From NCBI GenBank assembly GCA_003153335.1, contig PLYG01000508.1, positions 1,787-7,873 on the forward strand: a stretch of 6,087 nt of DNA. Direction: 5' to 3'. The position numbers and the translations under genes are program-made. This document shows positions 1-4,664 of this stretch, piece by piece. Source of the stretch: Betaproteobacteria bacterium (lineage in GTDB: Bacteria; Pseudomonadota; Gammaproteobacteria; Burkholderiales; Casimicrobiaceae). Position 1 is the stretch's first letter. Each line of letters begins with the position of its first letter. The notes under the pieces are model-generated. The model saw only the letters and a list, made by a program, of their open reading frames with translations. It was not told where the DNA came from and did not search any database.

Positions 1-324
1 AAGCTGATCGTCGACCTGATTTACGAAGGCGGTCTGGCCAACATGCATTACTCGATTTCCAACAATGCGGAGTACGGCGACATCACGCGCGGGCCCCGGA
101 TCGTCACGGACCAGACCAAGGCCGAGATGCGCAAGATTCTCCAGGAGATCCAGAGTGGCCAATACGCCAAGGAGTTCATTCTCGAGAATCGCGCTGGCGC
201 GCCCATGCTGCAGTCGCAGCGCCGCAATCTGGCTGCCCACCCCATCGAAGTCGTCGGCGAACGGCTGCGTGCGATGATGCCCTGGATCAAGAAAAACAGG
301 CTGGTCGATCAGTCGCGCAACTGA
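1..324 (+). CDS. ilvC: Ketol-acid reductoisomerase (class I), C-terminal part
   Basis: NADPH-dependent acetohydroxyacid isomeroreductase, the second common step of valine, leucine and isoleucine synthesis (cytoplasmic, Mg2+-dependent). The frame is open from base 1 and the last 107 residues are present, ending in TGA at 322-324. The helical C-terminal domain is recognisable from KLIVDLIYEGGLANMHYSIS, then NNAEYGD, and the typical betaproteobacterial end MPWIKKNRLVDQSRN. Class I enzymes are about 338 residues, so about 231 N-terminal residues (Rossmann NADPH domain and the four acidic metal ligands) lie outside the window. The substrate-contacting Ser of the YSIS segment is present. In betaproteobacteria ilvC usually follows ilvB/ilvH (ilvI) and precedes psd, pssA and leuA, which fits the neighbours here. 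The part seen is intact with no frameshift. Confidence 0.97.
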   Translation, partial: KLIVDLIYEGGLANMHYSISNNAEYGDITRGPRIVTDQTKAEMRKILQEIQSGQYAKEFILENRAGAPMLQSQRRNLAAHPIEVVGERLRAMMPWIKKNRLVDQSRN

Positions 325-337
325 CGTTTATTGGGAT

Positions 338-386
338 CCGGCCTCGCGGCGCGCCAGTGCCCCGCGGCCGGTCGTCGTTGTTTTCC
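338..386 (+). terminator. GC-rich hairpin with T-rich tail after ilvC
   Basis: CCGGCC (338-343) pairs with GGCCGG (366-371) and GCGG (346-349) pairs with CCGC (362-365). This gives a 10-bp stem with a two-base TC bulge and a 12-base loop, starting 14 bases after the ilvC stop. It is followed by a broken T-rich stretch (372-386: TCGTCGTTGTTTTCC). It may end or attenuate ilv operon transcription before the downstream genes, or protect the ilvC 3' end. The T tract is imperfect, so full termination is uncertain. Confidence 0.42.
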
Positions 387-405
387 GGCTGCAAGAGAGG
401 AATCC

Positions 406-600
406 ATGCAACGGATTGGCGTGCTGGTTTTGGCAATTCTGATCTGCGGGTGCGGCAAATCGAAAGATCCACCGCCCGATATTCTCAAGCCGTGGCGGCC
501 GGCGCTCGAAAAGGCGCATGATGTCGAGAAACAGATGGATCGCCGGATAGAAGATCTCAAGCGCCAGGAAGATAATGCGATGAAAGACGACGCCAAATAG
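406..600 (+). CDS. Small putative lipoprotein (64 aa), unknown function
   Basis: I do not recognise a named family. The start is ATG 406, preceded by a purine-rich GAGAGGA about 4 bases upstream; a frame-compatible TTG at 331 would put 25 non-hydrophobic residues before the signal and lies before the hairpin, so I reject it. Residues 1-16 form a lipoprotein signal peptide: MQR, a hydrophobic run IGVLVLAILI, then CGC. The lipobox is I-C-G-Cys16, with Gly at -1 of the acylated Cys. Residues 17-18 are Gly-Lys, with no Asp at +2, which suggests outer-membrane sorting by the enterobacterial rule. The mature part is about 49 residues: a short proline stretch (DPPPDILKP) and then a highly charged, probably helical tail ending in MKDDAK. 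It lies between ilvC and psd, so it may be co-transcribed with the phospholipid genes. Its role is unknown. Confidence 0.72.
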   Translation: MQRIGVLVLAILICGCGKSKDPPPDILKPWRPALEKAHDVEKQMDRRIEDLKRQEDNAMKDDAK

Positions 601-621
601 GCGCACGGTGCGCGGTATACT
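601..621 (+). promoter_or_regulatory. Perfect 13-bp palindrome plus -10-like box ahead of psd
   Basis: Directly after the lipoprotein stop is the perfect inverted repeat GCGCAC-G-GTGCGC (601-613). Three bases further on is TATACT (616-621), one mismatch from a sigma70 -10 box, placed to start transcription about 20 bases before the psd ATG. No good -35 sits 16-18 bases upstream (around 593-598 reads CCAAAT), so a promoter here would be weak or activator-dependent, with the palindrome as a possible binding site. A short RNA hairpin (GCGCA/TGCGC, loop CGG) is an alternative reading. Confidence 0.3.
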
Positions 622-648
622 TTCCGATTGACCGATGAATCCAGAGCA

Positions 649-1287
649 ATGAGTTATCCGCATCCCGTTATCGCCCGCGAAGGCTGGCCTTTTCTATCGA
701 TCAGCGTCGCTGCCGCGGCGGCGGTCGCATGGTTCAGCCCCGCATGGTCCGTTCCGCTCTGGCTGATTGCCGTATTCATTCTTCAGTTCTTCCGCGATCC
801 GCCGCGGAAAATTCCGGATCTGGCAGGAGCCGTGCTATCGCCTGCAGACGGACGTATCGTTGTGATAGGGCGGGTCCGCGATCCGTATCTCGAGCGCGAT
901 GCGCTCAAGATCAGCGTGTTCATGAATGTATTCAACGTGCACTCCAATCGCATTCCGGTCGATGGCCGGGTCGAGGCAGCCTGGTACCACGCAGGGAGTT
1001 TCCTGAATGCGGCACTGGACAAGGCTTCGCTGGAGAACGAGCGCAATGCGCTTCATTTGCGGACCAGTGGGGGGGGCGACGTGACGTGCGTGCAGATTGC
1101 AGGGCTGATCGCGCGTCGCATCTTGTGCTACGTGAAGCCGGGGGATGTGGTGCAGCGCGGCCAGCGCTATGGCTTTATCCGTTTTGGCTCCCGCGTCGAC
1201 GTATACTTGCCCGTGGAATCGATTCCGAAAGTCGCGGTGGGCGGCAAGGTTTTTGCGACCGAAACGGTGCTGGCGGTCTTGCCGTGA
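649..1287 (+). CDS. psd: Phosphatidylserine decarboxylase proenzyme (short form)
   Basis: Decarboxylates phosphatidylserine to phosphatidylethanolamine at the inner membrane using a pyruvoyl group made by self-cleavage. From ATG 649 it has 212 residues, normal for the short (Psd-A type) family. MSYPHPVIAREGWPF is the conserved N-terminus; a TTG at 628 in frame adds only seven unconserved residues and is rejected. Two hydrophobic segments (about 15-30 and 34-48) anchor it and are followed by RDPPRKIP. SPADGRI (64-70) contains Asp67 and NVHSNRIP contains His98; these match the Asp and His of the autocatalytic triad. The cleavage site is Gly180-Ser181 in RFGSRVDVYLP, so Ser181 becomes the pyruvoyl group of the alpha chain and leaves a 31-residue tail. 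The RBS is weak (AGAG). pssA, making its substrate, follows 66 bases downstream. An 8-G run lies at 1069-1076 (Ser140-Gly143). Confidence 0.97.
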   Translation: MSYPHPVIAREGWPFLSISVAAAAAVAWFSPAWSVPLWLIAVFILQFFRDPPRKIPDLAGAVLSPADGRIVVIGRVRDPYLERDALKISVFMNVFNVHSNRIPVDGRVEAAWYHAGSFLNAALDKASLENERNALHLRTSGGGDVTCVQIAGLIARRILCYVKPGDVVQRGQRYGFIRFGSRVDVYLPVESIPKVAVGGKVFATETVLAVLP

Positions 1288-1353
1288 TCGCAGGCTTCGT
1301 GTCGTGGCGCCACTGCCCAAACAAGGGTGCCCGATCACGCGGGAGCGGCAATA

Positions 1354-2112
1354 GTGAGTGATTTCCAGCAGGAGCGGGCCGCACTCAAGGCGCGCATCCG
1401 CCGCCGCGGCATCTATCTGTTGCCCAACCTGTTCACGACGGCGGCCCTGTTCGCGGGCTTTTATTCCATCGTGCAGGCGATGAACCAGCGCTTTGAAGAA
1501 GCCGCGATCGCGATTTTTGTCGCGATGGTTCTCGATGGCCTCGATGGCCGCGTCGCGCGAATGACCAAGACCCAGAGTGCCTTTGGCGCCGAATACGACA
1601 GCCTCTCCGACATGGTCAGCTTCGGGGCGGCGCCTGCGCTCGTGATGTACGAATGGGCGTTGCGGCCGATGGATAAACTCGGCTGGGTTGCCGCATTTGT
1701 CTATGTTGCGGGCGCAGCGCTACGCCTGGCCCGGTTCAACACCAATCTCGATGTGGTCGACAAGCGGTTCTTCCAGGGCCTGCCCAGCCCCGCGGCGGCG
1801 GCGCTGGTTGCCGGGTTCGTCTGGGTGAGCCAGGTATTCGCCCTGACCACGGTGGCGGAGCGCTGGGTCGGACTGGTCATTACGCTCTATGCCGGGTTGA
1901 CTATGGTGACCAATGCGCCGTTCTACAGCTTCAAGACCATCAACTTGAAGCGCAGCATCCCGTTCGTCGTCCTGTTGCTGTTCGTCCTTGGATTCGCGTT
2001 GCTGTCGATACACCCGCCGCTGGTGCTCTTCATCTGCTTTGTCGCTTACGGTATTTCCGGATACGCGTACGGGGCATGGCGCTGGCTGCGCCGAAGGCGG
2101 AATCCGGTCTGA
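1354..2112 (+). CDS. pssA: CDP-diacylglycerol--serine O-phosphatidyltransferase
   Basis: Inner-membrane enzyme that makes phosphatidylserine and CMP from CDP-diacylglycerol and serine, feeding the adjacent Psd. The full CDP-alcohol phosphotransferase signature DGx2ARx8Gx3Dx3D is present (residues 64-86: DGRVAR...G78...D82...D86), with Asp61 before it, so all metal and nucleotide-binding aspartates are intact. The protein has 252 residues from GTG 1354. I chose this start because GGGAG (1341-1345) lies eight bases upstream and SDFQQERAALKARIRRRGIYLLPN fits the basic N-terminus of the family; an in-frame GTG at 1327 lacks a ribosome site. Hydrophobic segments are near residues 21-42, 87-105, 110-126, 145-164, 171-185, 202-219 and 221-241, and the C-terminus is very basic (WRWLRRRRNPV). 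It is the integral membrane (Bacillus-like, type II) Pss, not the peripheral E. coli type. Likely co-transcribed with psd. Confidence 0.96.
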   Translation: MSDFQQERAALKARIRRRGIYLLPNLFTTAALFAGFYSIVQAMNQRFEEAAIAIFVAMVLDGLDGRVARMTKTQSAFGAEYDSLSDMVSFGAAPALVMYEWALRPMDKLGWVAAFVYVAGAALRLARFNTNLDVVDKRFFQGLPSPAAAALVAGFVWVSQVFALTTVAERWVGLVITLYAGLTMVTNAPFYSFKTINLKRSIPFVVLLLFVLGFALLSIHPPLVLFICFVAYGISGYAYGAWRWLRRRRNPV

Positions 2113-2113
2113 G

Positions 2114-2142
2114 GGCCGTCCGGTCGTGTGCAGAGGACGGCC
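2114..2142 (+). terminator. 8-bp perfect stem-loop right after pssA
   Basis: GGCCGTCC (2114-2121) and GGACGGCC (2135-2142) are perfect inverted repeats around a 13-base loop, beginning two bases after the pssA stop. GGGCC (2113-2117) could also pair with GGCCC (2148-2152). No T run follows, so it does not meet the intrinsic terminator pattern; it could be a Rho-linked or mRNA 3'-end-protecting hairpin. It separates the phospholipid genes from the leuA control region. Confidence 0.4.
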
Positions 2143-2216
2143 GGAGTGGCCCCCGAACGTGCGCAAATCGGATCGGAACGCTCTCCGCAACGTTGTTTGC
2201 ATCGGGGTTTTTGAGC

Positions 2217-2245
2217 TTGCGTTGCGGCGAAAAAGTTCGTATAGT
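2217..2245 (+). promoter_or_regulatory. Sigma70-type promoter of the leuA leader
   Basis: TTGCGT (2217-2222), a 17-base spacer and TATAGT (2240-2245) form a good sigma70 promoter, each box close to consensus. Expected transcription start is about 2251-2253, which coincides with the ATG of the leader ORF. An 8-bp inverted repeat, CCGCAACG (2185-2192) and CGTTGCGG (2220-2227), overlaps the -35 and may be an operator or a DNA-structure element; CAACGTTG (2188-2195) inside its left arm is itself a palindrome. This gives leuA its own promoter, separate from the ilv/psd transcripts. Confidence 0.6.
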
Positions 2246-2251
2246 ACCGTC

Positions 2252-2341
2252 ATGACAAAGGTTTCTCTTCCTGGTGTCAAGTTGATTCTCCGGTCCGGCG
2301 CCCTGCTGGGCCTGCTGCTGCTGCGCCCCGCGCGCACATAA
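2252..2341 (+). CDS. Putative leucine-rich leu leader peptide (29 aa)
   Basis: ATG 2252 to TAA 2339-2341 encodes a 29-residue peptide with nine leucines, ending in GALLGLLLLRPART. Six Leu codons sit in a seven-codon block (L18, L19, L21-L24; all CTG), and three more are at L6 (CTT), L11 (TTG) and L13 (CTC). It lies 85 bases before leuA, the first enzyme dedicated to leucine synthesis. A run of codons for the end product ahead of its biosynthetic gene is the hallmark of ribosome-mediated attenuation; the E. coli leuL peptide also contains a GLLLL run. There is no Shine-Dalgarno before the ATG (GTATAGTACCGTC), and the predicted transcript begins at about this ATG, so it may be leaderless. Because CTG is a common codon in such genomes, sensitivity would come from the tandem run. 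No U-tract terminator is visible downstream, so the downstream mechanism is unclear. Confidence 0.72.
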   Translation: MTKVSLPGVKLILRSGALLGLLLLRPART

Positions 2342-2370
2342 TCCCACTCCCACAATTCGTGCAGTTCAGT

Positions 2371-2390
2371 TCAAGCCAACTTCGGTTTGA
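2371..2390 (+). promoter_or_regulatory. Small hairpin between leader ORF and leuA
   Basis: TCAAGCC (2371-2377) and GGTTTGA (2384-2390) pair over 7 bp (one G-U) around a 6-base loop AACTTC. It sits 29 bases after the leader stop and 24 bases before the leuA ribosome site. There is no T run after it, so it is not a standard terminator; it could be part of an alternative-fold attenuator. Confidence 0.4.
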
Positions 2391-2414
2391 GATCCGATGT
2401 CGATTGATCGCTTC

Positions 2415-2420
2415 AAGGAG
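2415..2420 (+). promoter_or_regulatory. leuA ribosome binding site
   Basis: AAGGAG lies six bases before ATG 2427 and is a near-perfect Shine-Dalgarno. It decides the leuA start in favour of 2427 over an upstream in-frame ATG at 2397, which would place this site inside the coding region. Confidence 0.85.
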
Positions 2421-2426
2421 CGTGCC

Positions 2427-4136
2427 ATGCCCATGTTGACCCAACCCTCGAAAAAATACCGGCGTTCGCAACCGGTCGGGCTCACCGACCGCACGTGGCC
2501 CGATCGCATGGTCGAGCAGCCGCCCATCTGGTGCAGCGTGGATCTGCGCGACGGCAACCAGGCGTTGATCGAACCGATGAACCAGGAGCGCAAACGCCGG
2601 ATGTTTGATTTGCTCGTGAAGATCGGTTTCAAGGAAGTCGAGACAGGGTTTCCGTCGGCGTCGCAAACCGATTTCGATTTTATCCGTCACCTGATCGCCG
2701 ATCGCGTCATTCCGGACGACGTGACCATCCAGGTCCTGACGCAGGCGCGCGAACATCTGATCGAGCGGACGTTCGAATCCCTTGCCGGCGTGAAGAGGGC
2801 GATCGTTCATGTCTACAATGCGACGGCGCCGATCATGCGCCGTGTCGTGTTCGGCATGAGCCGTGACGAGGTGCTCGATCTTGCCGTCACGCACTGCAGG
2901 ATGATCAGGAAGCTTGCCGCGGTGCACCCGGAAACCGACTGGATCTTCCAGTATTCGCCGGAAATGTTCTCGGGGACCGAAATCGATTTCTCCAAGCAGA
3001 TCGTCGACGCGGTTGTCGACGAGTTCGGCGCCACGCCGCAGAACAAGGTCATCATCAATCTGCCTTCGACGGTGGAATGCTCGACCCCCAACATTTTTGC
3101 CGACCAGATCGAGTGGATGCATCGCAACCTGGCCAGACGCGATGCAATTGTGCTTTCCGTGCATCCGCACAACGATCGCGGCACCGGCACGGCCGCTGCC
3201 GAGTTCGCGATGATGGCGGGCATCGATCGCGTCGAGGGTTGCCTGTTCGGCAACGGGGAACGCACGGGGAATGTGGACATCGTCAATCTGGCGATCAACA
3301 TGTATGCGCAAGGCGTGCACCCAGGACTCGATTTTTCCGACATCGACGAGATTCGCCGCGGCGTGGAATACTGCAACCAGCTCCCGGTGCACTGCCGGCA
3401 CCCCTACGTCGGCGATCTGGTTTATACGTCATTCTCCGGTTCGCATCAGGATGCGATCAAGAAGGCGTTCTCGGCGCGCAAGGAGGACGACGTCTGGGAT
3501 ATGCCCTACTTGCCGATCGATCCGATGGACCTCGGGCGCAGCTACGAAGCGGTGATCCGCGTCAACAGCCAGTCCGGAAAGGGCGGCGTGGCGTATCTTC
3601 TGCAACACGAATACGGCGTCGATTTGCCGCGGCGCATGCAGATTGAATTCAGCGCTGTCGTGCAGAAGGTGACCGACGAAACCGGGCGTGAATTGTCCGC
3701 GAGCGATCTGTGGCAAATCTTTTCAGAAGAGTATCTGGGGCCGCAGGCGCCGCTCGCGCTGCTCGGGCACGAGTCGAGTCACAGGAGTGCGCAGGGCGAC
3801 ACCGGAGAAATCAATCAACTCCGCGCAACAATGCGGGTTAACGGACAGGAGCATGTGTTGCAAGGCGATGGCAGCGGTCCCATTGACGCGTTCGTGGCCG
3901 CATTGTCCGAGGATCTCGGACGCTCGATCGAGATCATGGATTACCATGAACACGCGATCGGGTCCGGGGCTGATGCGAGGGCAGCTTCGTACGTCGAACT
4001 CCGCGTAGACAAGGGGCGGCCGGTGCATGGCGCCGGGATGAGTCCTGACATCGTGACCGCGTCGCTAAAGGCCATTGTCAGCGCGCTTAACCGAATCGCC
4101 AGGGAATCCGGTCTGGCGGTGAAAAAAGCGGCATAG
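2427..4136 (+). CDS. leuA: 2-isopropylmalate synthase, long (type 2) form
   Basis: Condenses 2-oxoisovalerate with acetyl-CoA, the first committed step of leucine synthesis, and is normally feedback-inhibited by leucine. It has 569 residues, the long LeuA form (as in Mycobacterium, Corynebacterium and yeast LEU4), not the shorter E. coli-like type. The N-terminal TIM barrel opens with PIWCSVDLRDGNQAL; Asp42 matches the metal-binding Asp. HPHND holds metal ligands His246 and His248, and the GNGERTGN loop supplies Asn282. Spacing from His246 to Asn282 equals that of the M. tuberculosis enzyme (His285, Asn321). A linker follows and the C-terminal LeuA regulatory domain (about 440-569) carries GDGSGPIDAF and DYHEHAIGSGADARAASYVE, the region that binds leucine in the family. 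All key residues are intact. It lies after pssA but has its own promoter and leader ORF. Confidence 0.97.
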   Translation: MPMLTQPSKKYRRSQPVGLTDRTWPDRMVEQPPIWCSVDLRDGNQALIEPMNQERKRRMFDLLVKIGFKEVETGFPSASQTDFDFIRHLIADRVIPDDVTIQVLTQAREHLIERTFESLAGVKRAIVHVYNATAPIMRRVVFGMSRDEVLDLAVTHCRMIRKLAAVHPETDWIFQYSPEMFSGTEIDFSKQIVDAVVDEFGATPQNKVIINLPSTVECSTPNIFADQIEWMHRNLARRDAIVLSVHPHNDRGTGTAAAEFAMMAGIDRVEGCLFGNGERTGNVDIVNLAINMYAQGVHPGLDFSDIDEIRRGVEYCNQLPVHCRHPYVGDLVYTSFSGSHQDAIKKAFSARKEDDVWDMPYLPIDPMDLGRSYEAVIRVNSQSGKGGVAYLLQHEYGVDLPRRMQIEFSAVVQKVTDETGRELSASDLWQIFSEEYLGPQAPLALLGHESSHRSAQGDTGEINQLRATMRVNGQEHVLQGDGSGPIDAFVAALSEDLGRSIEIMDYHEHAIGSGADARAASYVELRVDKGRPVHGAGMSPDIVTASLKAIVSALNRIARESGLAVKKAA

Positions 4137-4446
4137 CAGCAGCAGTACCGCTAAGGACGGCCGGGCGCGCCGGCAGGACACCGGCGCGCTCGATTGCACC
4201 CACGTAGACACCCAGCAGAAAAAACGCCACCAGCACAACGCCATTGAGCGCGAAGAGCCAATGCGCGGCTTCAGTGCGCGAAAGGCCATTGACGTTGACC
4301 CACCACAGGGCGATCCAGAGTCCCTGCAAGGCCATGAACCCGCCATGCACAAAAAAGGATGCGGGCGTAAGCCGCCAGTAAGCGAGACTGCCGAAAATCT
4401 TCCCGAATGCCGCGTACTGCGCGCCCTTTGTCGTCACGCAAACCAT
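4087..4446 (-). pseudogene. MFS transporter remnant (TM7-TM8 segment)
   Basis: A minus-strand reading frame of 119 residues from ATG 4446-4444 to TAA 4089-4087. The part from about residue 14 (GKIFGSLAYWRLTPASFFVHGGFMALQGLW) to about residue 105 resembles, from memory, the middle of a major facilitator transporter family in which FWRLAP...ALQGLW opens the second half of the protein. Two strong hydrophobic segments are seen: about 31-50 (FFVHGGFMALQGLWIALWWV) and about 62-84 (AHWLFALNGVVLVAFFLLGV), followed by a short basic loop region. A normal transporter has about 400 residues and 12 segments; here an in-frame stop lies just upstream (4462-4464) and the + strand there is the aceB promoter. 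The C-terminal end (last ~11 residues, SPPDRIPWRFG) is antisense leuA sequence. This suggests a gene fragment cut at both ends. A real 2-TM small protein is the alternative. No good ribosome site precedes the ATG. Confidence 0.5.
4162..4192 (+). terminator. Strong GC hairpin downstream of leuA
   Basis: A 12-bp stem pairs 4162-4173 with 4181-4192 (core GCGCGCCGG / CCGGCGCGC, one G-T pair) around the 7-base loop CAGGACA. It starts 26 bases after the leuA stop. There is no T tract on the + strand, so it may be a Rho-dependent or mRNA-end-stabilising structure. It lies within the minus-strand MFS-like reading frame, so it could alternatively reflect GC-rich coding sequence. Confidence 0.35.
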
Positions 4447-4480
4447 GGTCCATCGTGGGTGCTATTCTTTTGCGATTGTG

Positions 4481-4508
4481 TTGCACTGCAATAACGTTTA
4501 GGTATAAT
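4481..4508 (+). promoter_or_regulatory. aceB promoter with palindrome over the -35
   Basis: TTGCAC (4481-4486), 16 bases, then a perfect TATAAT (4503-4508) make a strong sigma70 promoter, with expected start near 4515. The -35 is embedded in the perfect 11-bp palindrome TTGCA-C-TGCAA (4481-4491), a plausible repressor or activator operator. Which regulator is unknown; TGCA-type repeats are used by several betaproteobacterial carbon and storage regulators, but I cannot assign one. Confidence 0.72.
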
Positions 4509-4664
4509 ACATTCAAAGGCTTACCCAGTTTGGCTGGCTCCAGATCCGGAGCATCGGGCACAACCGGACCAATGATTCGGTACATCTCGCCAAACGCCAC
4601 GAAACGATTTACCACATCGTGGAAATCATTTCCATTTATTCACTACATGGTTGAGGAACGCGAT
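4509..4664 (+). promoter_or_regulatory. Long structured 5' leader of aceB
   Basis: About 150 bases separate the predicted start of transcription from the aceB ATG, and no separate gene is seen. One hairpin is GCTCC (4537-4541) / GGAGC (4548-4552). A larger imperfect dyad spans 4601-4632: GAAA/TTTC, GATTT/AAATC and CCAC/GTGG (13 bp in total, one C-A mismatch and one bulged A, triloop ATC). Two competing pairings use the same bases: CCACGA (4597-4602) with TCGTGG (4617-4622), and GGAAAT-C-ATTTCC (4621-4633). Such mutually exclusive stems just upstream of a ribosome site can be regulatory, but no known riboswitch class is recognised. Confidence 0.42.
4653..4658 (+). promoter_or_regulatory. aceB ribosome binding site
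   Basis: GAGGAA lies six bases before ATG 4665 and selects it over in-frame ATGs at 4647 and 4572, neither of which has a comparable site. Confidence 0.8.

Noticed and set aside
1304..1313. Palindrome GTGGCGCCAC between psd and pssA
   Set aside because: A 10-bp GC-rich palindrome is not rare in this composition and it has no promoter or T run beside it.
1327..1353. Upstream GTG start for pssA
   Set aside because: It adds nine unconserved residues, and the GGGAG site (1341-1345) fits GTG 1354.
2312..2323. Four CTG repeats as a microsatellite
   Set aside because: Better explained as the Leu codon run of the leader peptide.
2397..2426. Upstream ATG start for leuA
   Set aside because: Only weak ribosome site; AAGGAG at 2415-2420 clearly serves ATG 2427 and the conserved sequence starts there.
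2277..3401. 374-codon open frame on the minus strand across leuA
   Set aside because: It is antisense to the clearly conserved leuA, is rich in His, Arg and Asp as expected from reading GC-rich codons backwards, and has no recognisable domain.
4122..4152. Minus-strand intrinsic terminator: AGCGGTA/TGCCGCT stem followed by six T
   Set aside because: The T run is the complement of the leuA codons for Lys-Lys and the stem lies inside both the leuA end and the MFS-like frame. It could end a minus-strand transcript, but coding sequence explains it as well.
4271..4615. 114-codon minus-strand frame covering the aceB promoter and leader
   Set aside because: It overlaps the better MFS-like frame and a strong promoter, and the translation shows no known pattern or ribosome site.
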